Assembly (NCBI GenBank): GCA_036337015.1
Contig: JAYZEZ010000006.1
Span: 62,001-126,000, forward strand
Length of the DNA: 64,000 nt
From: Casp-alpha2 sp036337015
GTDB lineage: Bacteria > Pseudomonadota > Alphaproteobacteria > Rhodospirillales > Casp-alpha2
Direction: 5' to 3'
Part shown: one piece after another, positions 22,937 to 32,439 of the stretch
Layout: each line of letters opens with the position of its first letter
Numbering within the stretch: position 1 is the stretch's first letter
The notes under the pieces: generated by a model
Seen by the model: the letters and a program-made list of their open reading frames with translations, nothing else
The model's database searches: none
Told to the model about the DNA's origin: nothing
Translations under genes and position numbers: made by a program

Positions 22937-24073
22937 CTATTCCTTAGAAATATTTATAGGACGGTGTTCGGTTATACTTAAGCCAAATCCTTCGAGAGCG
23001 ATTAAAGTCCTTTCTGTGTTAGATAGTACGATCATATCTTTAACACCAAGGTCGATAAGTATCTGCGCGCCAACACCATAATCACGAAGCTCTGTTGCAG
23101 TGGTTAAATTTTCCAATTGTGCCTCGGAAGATCCATCTCTAGATTTTATTTGATCTGAAAGACCAGATTTTAAAGGGTCACGAATGAGCACCAAAACACC
23201 TTTGTCTGACTGATTGATCATGTGAAGTATTTCTTTTAATTCACCTGCCTTACCATTATGAATGTCACCAAGAACATCATCCAAAATATTTAGGACGTGT
23301 ACTCTGACCATCGTTGGCCCCTTTTTTGATAAGTCTCCTTTTACTAAGGCGATATGTTCAGCGTATTCCACTGAATTTACGTATACATATAATTTATATT
23401 TTCCTCCCAGATAATTTTCAAAAGTAGATTCTAGGGACCTTTTAATGATTTTGTCATGATTTAGGCGGTAGGCAATCAAATCAGCGATGGTTCCTATATT
23501 TATGCTATGTAATCGTGCAAATTTAATTAGATCAGGCAGACGTGCCATGGTGCCATCTTCATTCATTATTTCACAAATCACACCAGATGGATTTAGACCA
23601 GCTAGACGAGACACGTCTACCGCTGCTTCAGTATGTCCGGCGCGAACAAGAACTCCACCATCTCTGGCCTCTAAAGGAAACACATGACCAGGGCTGACAA
23701 CATCATTAGCACCTTTGGTTGGGTCAATAGCGGTTGATATTGTACAGGCTCGGTCGGATGCAGATATTCCTGTGGTAACCCCTTCCTTAGATTCGATGGA
23801 AATCGTAAAAGCAGTTTCATGTCGCGAATGATTGCGTTGTAACATTTGCGGTAAATCTAAATTACGCAACCTTTCTGCGGTCAAGGCAAGACATATAAGA
23901 CCTCGTCCATATTTAGCCATAAAATTGATAGCATCTGGCGTGGCCATTTGACCTGGAATTACAAGATCGCCTTCATTCTCGCGCTCTTGATCATCGACTA
24001 GTATAAACATACGCCCGTTTCGGGCATCATTGATAATATCCTCAATGGAGGACAAGTTTTTATTGCTTGGCAA
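22937..24073 (-). CDS. ribB: RibB with degenerate GTP-cyclohydrolase II domain (RibBX type)
   Basis: 378 residues. The N-terminal 210 form an intact 3,4-dihydroxy-2-butanone 4-phosphate synthase: ILVDDQERENEGDLVIPGQ, SPGHVFPLEARDGGVLVRAGHTEAAVD and GVICEIMNEDGTMAR. The C-terminal half has the fold of GTP cyclohydrolase II but not its chemistry: the zinc triad region, normally EC...CDCG after RVH, reads RVHVLNILDDVLGDIHNGKAG with no cysteine. The late RDYGVGAQILIDLGVKDMIVLSN motif is kept. Such proteins are called RibBX; GTP cyclohydrolase must be encoded elsewhere. Part of the ribD-ribE-ribB-ribH operon. Confidence 0.92.
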   Translation of the reverse strand: MPSNKNLSSIEDIINDARNGRMFILVDDQERENEGDLVIPGQMATPDAINFMAKYGRGLICLALTAERLRNLDLPQMLQRNHSRHETAFTISIESKEGVTTGISASDRACTISTAIDPTKGANDVVSPGHVFPLEARDGGVLVRAGHTEAAVDVSRLAGLNPSGVICEIMNEDGTMARLPDLIKFARLHSINIGTIADLIAYRLNHDKIIKRSLESTFENYLGGKYKLYVYVNSVEYAEHIALVKGDLSKKGPTMVRVHVLNILDDVLGDIHNGKAGELKEILHMINQSDKGVLVLIRDPLKSGLSDQIKSRDGSSEAQLENLTTATELRDYGVGAQILIDLGVKDMIVLSNTERTLIALEGFGLSITEHRPINISKE

Positions 24074-24092
24074 ATTAAAGTTCCTAGCTTTG

Positions 24093-24695
24093 TTATATTA
24101 ATCGGGCAACATAGCGTGCCAGCATATCAATTTCTAGATTTACTCTGGTTCCCACTAAAAGGCCTCCCAGTGTTGTAACGCTTAGTGTGTGTGGAATTAC
24201 ATTAACACCAAATGTTTTTTTTTCGACTTCATTCACGGTTAATGATACTCCGTCAAGTGCTACCGACCCTTTTGTTGCTATCAATTTTTGGAGTGTTTTT
24301 GGAGCTTCAAAAATCATACGTTGTGATCCCCCTTCCTTAAAAGTTGAATTCAAAATTGCGGTTCCGTCAACATGTCCAGAAACCATGTGGCCACCTAGTT
24401 CATCTCCATATTTAAGTGCGGATTCTAAATTAATAATCGATCCTTTTTTCCATTCTGTTATTGTAGTTTTGTCTATTGTTTCTTTAGAAATATCAGTTGC
24501 AAACCAATTTTCATTTCCAGCCTTTGTTTTTATCTGACCTTTGTCTACCACTGTAAGGCATACTCCTGAACAGCAAATTGAAGCTCCAATTTTAATTTTG
24601 TCAATTTTAAACTTGGTTGAAATCTCGTAGCGGTATTGTTTGTTGAACTTTATAGAACGGACAAATCCCAAATCAGTAATTATACCAGTAAACAT
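24093..24695 (-). CDS. ribE: Riboflavin synthase alpha subunit
   Basis: Dismutates two lumazines to riboflavin. 200 residues in two tandem beta-barrel repeats: MFTGIITDLGFVRSI with KIGASICCSGVCLTVVD in the first and GHMVSGHVDG with GSVALDGVSLTVNEV in the second, each carrying the lumazine-binding pattern. VIPHTLSVTTLG and a final DMLARYVARL follow. It sits directly after ribD with a 6-base gap. Confidence 0.96.
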   Translation of the reverse strand: MFTGIITDLGFVRSIKFNKQYRYEISTKFKIDKIKIGASICCSGVCLTVVDKGQIKTKAGNENWFATDISKETIDKTTITEWKKGSIINLESALKYGDELGGHMVSGHVDGTAILNSTFKEGGSQRMIFEAPKTLQKLIATKGSVALDGVSLTVNEVEKKTFGVNVIPHTLSVTTLGGLLVGTRVNLEIDMLARYVARLI

Positions 24696-24701
24696 ATTGC
24701 C

Positions 24702-25835
24702 TCACGAAATTCGCCGATAGGTTTCAAAAATATCATCACCTATCCTAGCTATAGAATCGCAAAAGAAAGTTGGTGCTTTAGAAATTTCATTTATGCCAAA
24801 GGGCGCAATAGCGCCCAAGCCATCTCCACCAATTATTTTGGCCGAACGAAACCATGCTAGTTCGTCAATTAAATTTTTTTTGATCATTGCTGCTGCTAAT
24901 GCACCCCCTCCTTCAACAAGCACTCGGGTCAATCCTTTATTGCCAAGCTCGGTAACTAACTCATCAAGATCTAAGTGGCCTGTTTTATCAATATCTATTT
25001 TTATGATGTTAACGCCTAGATCTTCAAGTTGGGAGCAACGATCAAGGTCTACAATACTTTTTGTTATTACCCATGTTGGAATAGTTGCTGCAGTTTTTAC
25101 AAGAGCGCAGTCGTTCGGAAGACGCAAGTTTGTATCTGCGACAATTCGGATAGGAGATAGTTCCTCGAGACCAGGTAAGCGACAACTTAGTAAGGGATTA
25201 TCTATTAGCGCCGTACGAATTCCTATCATGATTGCATCGTGATTAGCACGAAGTTTATGGGCAAACGCACGTGCTTTTTTTCCGGTAATCCACTTGCTCT
25301 TTCCTCTAGAGGTAGCGATGCGTCCATCGATAGTAGTTGCGGTTTTTAAAGTAAATAATGGACGTCCTTTTTGAATGCGTAAGAAAAAGCCGGCATTAAT
25401 TTCTTTCGCGTCTTTTTCGCAAACACCTAGTTCAATATCAATTCCTGCTTCACGTAAACGATTGATTCCTGATCCTAGAACCCGTGGGTCTGGATCTTTT
25501 ATTGCGATTACACACCTTTTAATACCTGCATTTATTAAGGATTCCGAGCATGGTGGGGTCTCTCCATGATGGTTGCAAGGTTCAAGGGTTATATAAGCTA
25601 CTGACCCTTCAGCTAATTTTTGAGCACGATTGATAGCTTCAATTTCACCATGCGGTCTTCCTCCAGCTTGTGTCCAGCCACGACCAACAATACGATTATT
25701 TAAATCATTTCTTACCAGAATACAGCCTACCGCTGGATTAGGCCAAACATTTCCTAGTCCACGCCGTGCTAACGATAAGGCCGTGCGCATGGATGCCAAG
25801 TCTTGGTTGCCAAATTTGATACTAGTCTGTTTCAC
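24702..25835 (-). CDS. ribD: Bifunctional riboflavin deaminase/reductase RibD
   Basis: 377 residues. The N-terminal cytidine-deaminase-like domain has the zinc site HGEIEAINRA and PCNHHGETPPCSESLI; the C-terminal reductase domain starts near residue 150 (FTLKTATTIDGRIATSRGKSKWI) with RANHDAIMIGIRTALIDNP and VEGGGALAAAMI. It catalyses the second and third steps after GTP cyclohydrolase. The start overlaps nrdR by 14 bases, the usual nrdR-ribD coupling. Confidence 0.96.
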   Translation of the reverse strand: MKQTSIKFGNQDLASMRTALSLARRGLGNVWPNPAVGCILVRNDLNNRIVGRGWTQAGGRPHGEIEAINRAQKLAEGSVAYITLEPCNHHGETPPCSESLINAGIKRCVIAIKDPDPRVLGSGINRLREAGIDIELGVCEKDAKEINAGFFLRIQKGRPLFTLKTATTIDGRIATSRGKSKWITGKKARAFAHKLRANHDAIMIGIRTALIDNPLLSCRLPGLEELSPIRIVADTNLRLPNDCALVKTAATIPTWVITKSIVDLDRCSQLEDLGVNIIKIDIDKTGHLDLDELVTELGNKGLTRVLVEGGGALAAAMIKKNLIDELAWFRSAKIIGGDGLGAIAPFGINEISKAPTFFCDSIARIGDDIFETYRRIS

Positions 25836-26280
25836 TACCTAAATTGCCTACAAAAGCTTCGAAATCTTTGGCTTCTCGAAAATTTCTATAGACAGAAGCA
25901 AACCTGACAAAGGCGACTTGATCAAGTTCAGCTAGTGATTCCATAACTAATTCACCAATAACTTTTGTTGGTATTTCATTTTCACCTAAAGTTTCGAGTC
26001 TTCTTTGTATACTATTAGCTATTCGCTCCATCCTATCTTCATCAACTGGTCGTTTGCGTAGTGCAATTTTTAATGATCTCAAAAGTTTTTCTCGGTCGAA
26101 AGGTGTTTTGTCACCGTTTGTCTTGGTAACAGATAATTCTCGAAGTTGAACTCTTTCAAAGGTTGTGAAGCGAGATGAACATTCTGGACAGAAACGACGA
26201 CGGCGAATAGTTGCATTTTCTTCCGTTGGACGAGAGTCTTTTACCTGTGTATCGTCGTGACCGCAAAAAGGGCAGCGCAT
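25822..26280 (-). CDS. nrdR: Transcriptional repressor NrdR
   Basis: 152-residue regulator of ribonucleotide reductase genes. Four-cysteine zinc ribbon at residues 3-34 (MRCPFCGHDDTQVKDSR and RRRFCPECSSRFTTFE), followed by the ATP-cone domain (KTNGDKTPFDREKLLRSLKIALRKRP). Located between glyA and ribD, the typical arrangement. Confidence 0.96.
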   Translation of the reverse strand: MRCPFCGHDDTQVKDSRPTEENATIRRRRFCPECSSRFTTFERVQLRELSVTKTNGDKTPFDREKLLRSLKIALRKRPVDEDRMERIANSIQRRLETLGENEIPTKVIGELVMESLAELDQVAFVRFASVYRNFREAKDFEAFVGNLGSETD

Positions 26281-26299
26281 AGATCGTTTCCCCCTATAT

Positions 26300-27598
26300 T
26301 TAGTTATTAGAATATATTGGAAATTTATTGCACAAGTCTTTAACCTGCTTTCTCACATTATTTTCAGCCACACTATTATCATTTGGATTCTTAGCTAGTC
26401 CATCCAAGACGTCACTAATCATGTGCCCAACTTGCTTGAATTCATCTTCGCCAAATCCTCTTGTTGTTGCTGCTGGTGTGCCCAATCGAATACCCGATGT
26501 TACCGTGGGTTTTTCTGGGTCAAAGGGGATGCCATTTTTGTTACACGTCATTCCTGCACTTTCTAAGCTAATCTCAGCGGCACTCCCTGTTAATCCTTTC
26601 GGTCTTAAGTCAACTAACATTAAATGTGTGTCCGTACCACCAGATACAATATCACAGCCACGTTCGACAAGAACTCCAGCAAGTGATCGAGCGTTATTGA
26701 CTACCGATTGAGAATAGGCTTTGAAACTAGGCCTTAAGGCCTCTCCAAATGCAACAGCTTTTGCGGCAATTACGTGCATAAGTGGCCCGCCTTGAAGCCC
26801 AGGAAATACTGCCGAATTGAATTTTTTTCCTAGATCTTCGTTATTAGAAAGGATCATTCCGCCACGAGGCCCACGAAGAGTTTTATGAGTTGTTGTGGTC
26901 ACAACATCTGCATGGGGTAGTGGACTTGGGTGAATTTCACTCGCCACTAATCCAGCAAAGTGAGCCATGTCGACCATAAGTGTTGCGCCTACACTATCAG
27001 CAATTTCTCGAAAGCGTTCAAAATCAATTACTCGTGGATATGCTGATCCACCAGCAATAATTAATTTTGGTTTATTTTCTGAAGCCAGTTTTTCAACCTC
27101 ATCATAATCAATTAATGCGTCTTCTTTTCGAACACCGTATTGGATAGCGTTAAACCATTTTCCTGATTGAGCAGGAGGCGCTCCATGGGTTAAATGTCCG
27201 CCAGCAGCTAGCGACATTCCCAAAATTGTATCACCAGGCTTTAGTAACGCCATCATAACGGCACCATTTGCCTGGCAACCAGAATGAGGCTGAACATTGA
27301 TATAAGTACAGTTAAATAACTCTTTCGCTCGTTCAATAGCTAATGTTTCGGCAACATCTACAAATTCGCAACCACCATAATACCTTCGCCCAGAATAACC
27401 TTCGGCATACTTATTGGTCATAATTCCGCCTTGTGCTTCCATTACTGCATTGGAAACAATGTTTTCTGAAGCTATTAGTTCAATTTGTTCGCGTTGACGA
27501 CCAAGCTCTTCGTCAATGGAATTATTTAATTCTGGATCAATATTGATTAGAGGGCTACAAAAGAACTCTTCAAGTGCTGGGTTATTGTATAGAGCCAT
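26300..27598 (-). CDS. glyA: Serine hydroxymethyltransferase
   Basis: PLP enzyme interconverting serine and glycine while charging tetrahydrofolate. 432 residues. Landmarks: REQIELIASENIVSNAVMEAQG, TNKYAEGYSGRRYYGGCEFVD, LIIAGGSAYPRVIDF, VDMAHFAGLVA and the PLP lysine in TTTTHKTLRGPRGG. Followed on the same strand by nrdR and preceded by rpiB; the three are the usual head of the riboflavin cluster. Confidence 0.97.
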   Translation of the reverse strand: MALYNNPALEEFFCSPLINIDPELNNSIDEELGRQREQIELIASENIVSNAVMEAQGGIMTNKYAEGYSGRRYYGGCEFVDVAETLAIERAKELFNCTYINVQPHSGCQANGAVMMALLKPGDTILGMSLAAGGHLTHGAPPAQSGKWFNAIQYGVRKEDALIDYDEVEKLASENKPKLIIAGGSAYPRVIDFERFREIADSVGATLMVDMAHFAGLVASEIHPSPLPHADVVTTTTHKTLRGPRGGMILSNNEDLGKKFNSAVFPGLQGGPLMHVIAAKAVAFGEALRPSFKAYSQSVVNNARSLAGVLVERGCDIVSGGTDTHLMLVDLRPKGLTGSAAEISLESAGMTCNKNGIPFDPEKPTVTSGIRLGTPAATTRGFGEDEFKQVGHMISDVLDGLAKNPNDNSVAENNVRKQVKDLCNKFPIYSNN

Positions 27599-27608
27599 AG
27601 TTTTTTAT

Positions 27609-28058
27609 TTATCCTAAGTTTGGGTTTGAAAGTTTATTTATTCTTTGTAAATGACGGCCACCTTCAAATTTTGTTTCTAAAAAAATTTGAAGGCAATCCT
27701 GTGCCACATCAACACCAACCATTCTGCCTCCGAAACAAATTACATTGGCATCATTATGGAGTCTGCACATTTTAGCACCAAGTGAATCATGAACAAGGGC
27801 GGCGCGAATTCCAGGATGTCTATTGGCTGCAATAGAAATTCCAATACCGCTTCCACAGATTAATACTCCTCGCTTCGCTTCACCATCATTAATTGCAGAA
27901 GTTAAAGCATATCCAAAATCGGGGTAATCAACTGATTTTAGATCATTTGCGCCTAGATCAAGGACTGAATACCCCTGTTCTTCCAAATGTTTTTTTAGCG
28001 TAATTTTTAAAGAAAAACCTGCATGATCACTAGCAATTGCAATAGTCTCATTAGACAT
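27609..28058 (-). CDS. rpiB: Ribose 5-phosphate isomerase B
   Basis: 149-residue isomerase of the pentose phosphate pathway (or a related aldose isomerase). IAIASDHAGFSLKITLKKHL, VDYPDFGYALTSAI and GVLICGSGIGISIAANRHPGIRAALVHD with the catalytic Cys are typical; NDANVICFGGRMVG follows. First gene of the rpiB-glyA-nrdR-rib operon. Confidence 0.95.
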   Translation of the reverse strand: MSNETIAIASDHAGFSLKITLKKHLEEQGYSVLDLGANDLKSVDYPDFGYALTSAINDGEAKRGVLICGSGIGISIAANRHPGIRAALVHDSLGAKMCRLHNDANVICFGGRMVGVDVAQDCLQIFLETKFEGGRHLQRINKLSNPNLG

Positions 28059-28363
28059 GATAGCTGCTTATCTCCGTAAAGGCGTTAATTTCAACAAACA
28101 TAACACGATTAGATACCATATATTGTAACGCTATGCCAATCTAACGCAATCAATCGATTTTTATGTGCCATAAAAAAATTATGTAGGTGTCATGAAAAGA
28201 TAGCGTTTGCTTAATATAAGGCAAATAGTTTTGTATTTTATACAGCAAAGTATAGGTGGATAGACTTTATTTAAAAAAATATAATTCCGAAGTTGTCAGT
28301 CTCCAACCATCTATTTAATATGTGTTAAAATTTATAAGCGTGGTATTAGGGGAGTATGCTAGG
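28059..28363. other. Divergent promoter region rpiB / mucR
   Basis: About 300 bases between divergent genes. AT-rich, no reading frame with a ribosome binding site, no obvious RNA fold. It must hold both promoters; MucR-type proteins often bind AT-rich repeats in their own promoters, but I can mark no specific site. Confidence 0.4.
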
Positions 28364-28783
28364 ATGACGGAAGAAGCTACGCAAAAAGTTTCTCGTCAAG
28401 AAATATTACGTATGACTGTTAAGATAACTGCTTCTTATTTAGGGGGAAATAAGGTCGATACTTCGCAGGTTCCTGAAATTATTAAAAATATTTTTAAGAC
28501 TCTGGATGAAATTTCTAGCGAGCTAAAAGGGCAAATTGAAAAACCAAAAAAACCTTTCATCTCCATCCGGCGTTCTGTATCACCTGATTTTATAGTCTGT
28601 TTAGAAGATGGTCGTAAAATGAAAATGCTTAAACGGCACTTGCGAGCTGTTTATAATCTTAGTCCTGACGAGTACCGTAGTCGTTGGGGGCTGCCGCCTG
28701 ATTACCCAATGGTGGCGCCTAATTATGCGAAGCGGAGGTCTGAAAATGCCAAGAAAATCGGACTAGGAAAAAATGAGGTTTAA
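28364..28783 (+). CDS. MucR/Ros-type zinc-finger regulator
   Basis: 139-residue nucleoid-associated transcriptional regulator specific to alphaproteobacteria. The N-terminus (RQEILRMTVKITASYLGGNKVDTSQVPEII) is the oligomerisation part; the C2H2-like finger lies in VCLEDGRKMKMLKRHLRAVYNLSPDEYRSRWGLPPDYPMVAPNYA. The ATG with a GGGGAG about 15 bases before fits the family start better than the GTG at 28322, which adds 14 non-conserved residues. Homologues control motility, exopolysaccharide and cell-cycle genes; the targets here are unknown. Confidence 0.93.
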   Translation: MTEEATQKVSRQEILRMTVKITASYLGGNKVDTSQVPEIIKNIFKTLDEISSELKGQIEKPKKPFISIRRSVSPDFIVCLEDGRKMKMLKRHLRAVYNLSPDEYRSRWGLPPDYPMVAPNYAKRRSENAKKIGLGKNEV

Positions 28784-28854
28784 ATTTTTTAAAGAAATTT
28801 GCTAACCTTATAAAGAGCTTTGATTTAATAGAAATTTATTTTTACTAAAACCAA

Positions 28855-29073
28855 CTAGGATTTACCCTTTCGTTCTTTGGCTATTACATATGCTAGCTTG
28901 CGAGCTGCATTTTTTTTTATTTGATTTTTTGTAGCATTTATTGGTGCTATCATGACTACTTCAGTCTTAGTTTCGGGATCTATGGCAATTACTCGAAGAT
29001 TTTTCCCTAGACGTCTTATTTCAAATAGGACTTCCGGAAGAAAAACTTCTTCCCGTAAGTCTTTTACTTTCAC
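28855..29073 (-). CDS. Small conserved alphaproteobacterial protein (72 aa)
   Basis: No known function. VFLPEVLFEIRRLGKNLRVIAIDPETKTEVVMIAPINAT is the conserved beta-rich core, followed by a basic helix (KNQIKKNAARKLAYVIAKER). It resembles a short DUF (I believe DUF6898) common in Rhodospirillales near hemB. It has a good AAAGGAG ribosome binding site 5-6 bases before the ATG. It lies between convergent mucR and divergent hemB. Confidence 0.75.
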   Translation of the reverse strand: MKVKDLREEVFLPEVLFEIRRLGKNLRVIAIDPETKTEVVMIAPINATKNQIKKNAARKLAYVIAKERKGKS

Positions 29074-29281
29074 GTTTTAACTCCTTTAAATATACTTGAG
29101 TAATATTTACAGATGGTCAGTAGTAATGTTTTGTTTCCGTTTATATAAAGGTAAGTGATTTGTTAACTTTGGTAAAGGACTTGATACTGGGATTTCTGAT
29201 ACTTAGTCTCTACAATTAGAAAATTAAATCTTGCGCGTTAGTAGTAGATTGTATTTATAGCATTCAATCAGGATTATGTAA

Positions 29282-30295
29282 TTGAACCAAAAAGATAATA
29301 ATTCATTTGGGAGATATCCACGTACTCGTATGCGGCGTAATCGTCAGGCATCTTGGGTGCGTGCAATGGTTTCAGAAAATACATTATTAGCATCGGATTT
29401 GATATGGCCAGTTTTTGTTACCGAAGGTGGTAATTCTAGAGATTCTATACCATCAATGCCTGGGGTTGAAAGGTTGGGTATTGATGCTCTTATTGAAACT
29501 ATTTATGAAGTTAAGGATTTGGGTATTCCTGCAATTGCTATATTTCCGTATACAGAGGAGTCCCTAAAGTCTACTGATGCTAAGGAGGCTTACAACCCAA
29601 ATAATCTTGTATGTCGTGCAATTAAGAGAGTTAAAAAAGCACATCCAGATATCGGAGTTATATGCGATGTTGCGCTTGATCTTTATAACTCAGATGGTCA
29701 CGATGGTTTGGTCGAAAATGGAAAAATTTTAAATGATGAAACGGTTGAGGTTTTGTGCCGTCAGTCTGTTGTTCAAGCGCAAGCTGGATGTGACGTCGTA
29801 GCCCCATCTGATATGATGGATGGGCGTATAGCGGCCATTCGTGACAGTCTAGATTTAGAAGGTTTTCAAAATGTGAGCATTCTGGCTTATGCAGCAAAAT
29901 ATGCATCAGCTTTTTATGGGCCCTTTCGAGATGCAGTTGGATCTTCTGGTGTACTTAAGGGCGATAAAAAAACCTATCAGATGGATCCTGCTAATTCTTT
30001 CGAAGCATTGCGGGAGGTAGCTTTAGATATTGAGGAAGGTGCTGACATGATTATGGTTAAACCAGGCCTCCCATATTTGGATATCGTAAGACTGATAAAG
30101 GATAATTTTGGGATGCCAACATTTGCTTATAATGTTAGCGGTGAATATGCAATGCTTAGGGCGGCAGCAGATAGTGGTTGGTTGGATTATGATACTGCAA
30201 TTTTGGAAATGCTTATAGGCTTTAAACGTGCTGGGGCTGATGGTATTTTAAGTTATGGTGCCATAGATGCTGCAAAGCTAATTGCAAAAAAATAA
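29282..30295 (+). CDS. hemB: Delta-aminolevulinic acid dehydratase
   Basis: Porphobilinogen synthase of heme synthesis, 337 residues. RYPRTRMRRNRQASWVR starts the family body; DVALDLYNSDGHDGLVENG occupies the metal region, with Asp in place of the Cys cluster, marking the Mg-dependent non-zinc class. Schiff-base lysines are in YKTYQMDPANS-like GDKKTYQMDPANS and MVKPGLPYLDIV. The start is TTG; no in-frame ATG occurs before the conserved region except after it, and AGGA lies about 12 bases upstream. Confidence 0.95.
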   Translation: MNQKDNNSFGRYPRTRMRRNRQASWVRAMVSENTLLASDLIWPVFVTEGGNSRDSIPSMPGVERLGIDALIETIYEVKDLGIPAIAIFPYTEESLKSTDAKEAYNPNNLVCRAIKRVKKAHPDIGVICDVALDLYNSDGHDGLVENGKILNDETVEVLCRQSVVQAQAGCDVVAPSDMMDGRIAAIRDSLDLEGFQNVSILAYAAKYASAFYGPFRDAVGSSGVLKGDKKTYQMDPANSFEALREVALDIEEGADMIMVKPGLPYLDIVRLIKDNFGMPTFAYNVSGEYAMLRAAADSGWLDYDTAILEMLIGFKRAGADGILSYGAIDAAKLIAKK

Positions 30296-30352
30296 ATTAC
30301 TATATTACAATACTTTAACATACAATATTCATGTAATAGTTTAAGTAAGATG

Positions 30353-31570
30353 CTAGATCGCTCCTCTTTCTTTCAATCCAGAAATAGTTTCTTGATCAAA
30401 ACCAAGCAGTTCCTCTAAAATTTCTTGAGTGTGTTCACCTAAGCTTGGCGGTCCATAGCGATAATTAATTTTGGTTTTTGACATTTTTATAGGATTTGCA
30501 ATTAACTTTACATCTCTATCTTTAATGGCTGAATGATGTAAGTTTATTTCCATACCACGTTCTTTGACCTGTGGATCTGAGAAGACTTCATCTATAGTGT
30601 TAATGGGACCACATGTAACATTGATTTTTTCCAATCCATCAAGCCAGAATTTTGTGGGCTTCTTTTTAATTACTAGTTGTAATTTTTCTATTAATTCCTT
30701 TCTGTTTTGAATGCGAAGTTCGTTAGACTTAAATTTACTATTTGTAGCTAGTTCTGGTACGCCAGCAAATTCACAAAATCTTTGGTACTGTGAGTCATTT
30801 GCTGCAGCAAGTACAATATTCCCATCGGCTGTCGCAAAAGCTTGGTAAGGTACTATATTAGGGTGAGCATTGCCAAGTCTACGAGGCACTTCTTTTGTTG
30901 AAAGGTAATTTAACCCCATTATAGATAATGTAGCTGCCATTGTGTCTAACATTCCTATATCGATGTGTTGACCTTCACCTGTTTTCTCGCGGTGTCTTAA
31001 AGCAGCATTAATAGCCACTGATGCATACATTCCTGCCATTAAGTCAGCAATTGGAACACCAGCTTTTTGGGGTTCTCCGTTTGGATCTCCAGTAATACTC
31101 ATAAATCCACCCATTGCTTGTATTAACAAATCATAGCCCGGACGTTCTGCATAAGGTCCTGTATGACCAAATCCTGTAATCGAGCAATATACTAAGCTTG
31201 GAATCTCACTTTTTAATTGGTCATAAGATAAGCCATATTTTGATAATCCACCAAATTTAAAATTCTCCACTAAAATGTCAGAGCATTTTGCAAGATTAAT
31301 TGCTATTTTTTGGCCCTCGGCATTAGAAAGATCAAGTGTGATAGACCGTTTGTTACGGTTAGAACTACAAAAGTAGGCGCTTTCTTTAGAATTTTCCCCA
31401 TTTTTATTTTTAATGAATGGTGGTGCAAAACGACGCGTATCATCGCCTTTATTGGTTTGTTCAACCTTTATTACATCAGCACCAAGATCGCCAAGAATTT
31501 GTGTGCATGTGGGGCCGGCAAGTATTCTGGTTAAATCTAATACCCTGAGACCATTCAATGGACCATTCAT
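30353..31570 (-). CDS. Family III CoA-transferase (CaiB/BaiF)
   Basis: 405-residue CoA-transferase of the formyl-CoA/carnitine group. MNGPLNGLRVLDLTRILAGPTCTQILGDLGADVIKVE is the textbook start; the catalytic Asp lies in the YDLLIQAMGGFMSITG region (about residue 165-170, GYDLLIQAMGG). DIGMLDTMAATLSIMGLNYL and RMGNAHPNIVPYQAF-like RRLGNAHPNIVPYQ follow. The substrate acid cannot be read from sequence. It is inserted between hemB and bpt and converges on hemB, so it is probably an accessory metabolic gene. Confidence 0.93.
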   Translation of the reverse strand: MNGPLNGLRVLDLTRILAGPTCTQILGDLGADVIKVEQTNKGDDTRRFAPPFIKNKNGENSKESAYFCSSNRNKRSITLDLSNAEGQKIAINLAKCSDILVENFKFGGLSKYGLSYDQLKSEIPSLVYCSITGFGHTGPYAERPGYDLLIQAMGGFMSITGDPNGEPQKAGVPIADLMAGMYASVAINAALRHREKTGEGQHIDIGMLDTMAATLSIMGLNYLSTKEVPRRLGNAHPNIVPYQAFATADGNIVLAAANDSQYQRFCEFAGVPELATNSKFKSNELRIQNRKELIEKLQLVIKKKPTKFWLDGLEKINVTCGPINTIDEVFSDPQVKERGMEINLHHSAIKDRDVKLIANPIKMSKTKINYRYGPPSLGEHTQEILEELLGFDQETISGLKERGAI

Positions 31571-31650
31571 AAGTTTTACACCTTTTCAAAACTGTTAATT
31601 ATTAATTGAAGAAACTTCTCGTTCCCTGACAAATCTTAAGTTATTATAAT

Positions 31651-32415
31651 TTGATGATCCATAACAAAAGACTTAGCTTAATGAAGCATTTACCTGTTTT
31701 AGATACTCGATTTTTCTTTTCAACTGAACCTTTGCCCTGTCCCTATTTACCAAATCGTATAGAACGTCGAGTGGTTACAGAACTTTTGGGCCGTAACGCT
31801 ACAAATTTTCATAATAGATTATCTGAAGTTGGATTTAGGCGTAGTCACAACATAGCTTACTCACCGGCTTGTCCAGGATGCCATGCGTGTCAAGCTGTAC
31901 GCATAGTGGTTGGTGATTTCAAATTATCACATTCACAAAACCGTATCATTAAAAAGAATAAAGATATTTTGGTAGAAAGAGTTCAGGTAATTGCTACACC
32001 AGAACAATATGAACTGTTTCTTGCTTATCAGGAGTCTCGTCATAACAATGGCGAAATGTCAAAAATGGACTTTCAAGCATATAGGTCTCTGATTGAAGAT
32101 ACGCCAGTTGAGTCTGAATTAATTGAATTCCGCCTAGATGATCACACCCTAGTTGCAGTCTGTCTATTAGATAAAGTTAAAAATGGTTTGTCTGCAGTTT
32201 ACAACTTCTACCAACCATCGTTAAGTCGTCGCAGTCTTGGTACCTTCATGATTCTATGGCTTGTTAAAAGTGCTAAATGTCTTGGAATGAAATTCATTTA
32301 TCTTGGTTTTTGGATCGATGGTTGTTCAAAGATGTCTTATAAACAAAAGTTTAAACCTCTGGAAATTTGGACTATCGATGGTTGGCGTTGTTTTGATGCA
32401 AGATTAAATAGTTGA
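31651..32415 (+). CDS. bpt: Aspartate/glutamate leucyltransferase (Bpt/Ate)
   Basis: N-end-rule aminoacyl-tRNA-protein transferase that adds Leu to N-terminal Asp/Glu, marking proteins for ClpAP. 254 residues. Features: PCPYLPNRIERRVVTELLG, FRRSHNIAYSPACPGCHACQAVRI with the conserved cysteines, SRHNNGEMSKMDF and YNFYQPSLSRRSLGTFMILW, then YLGFWIDGCSKMSYKQKFKPLE. It may begin at a later ATG (MKHLPVLD, residue 11). It converges on parC, the usual neighbour. Confidence 0.93.
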   Translation: MMIHNKRLSLMKHLPVLDTRFFFSTEPLPCPYLPNRIERRVVTELLGRNATNFHNRLSEVGFRRSHNIAYSPACPGCHACQAVRIVVGDFKLSHSQNRIIKKNKDILVERVQVIATPEQYELFLAYQESRHNNGEMSKMDFQAYRSLIEDTPVESELIEFRLDDHTLVAVCLLDKVKNGLSAVYNFYQPSLSRRSLGTFMILWLVKSAKCLGMKFIYLGFWIDGCSKMSYKQKFKPLEIWTIDGWRCFDARLNS

Positions 32416-32439
32416 TAAATCTTTTTATAGTAAAGCTTG

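Noticed and set aside
24074..24092. FMN riboswitch before the rib genes
   Set aside because: The rib genes are tightly packed after nrdR; no RFN-like element is seen in any gap.
28322..28363. GTG start giving a longer MucR
   Set aside because: The extra residues are not family-like and a later ATG fits the usual MucR N-terminus.
30296..30352. Weak inverted repeat between hemB and the CoA-transferase gene
   Set aside because: Only short AT arms with a long loop; not enough to call a terminator.
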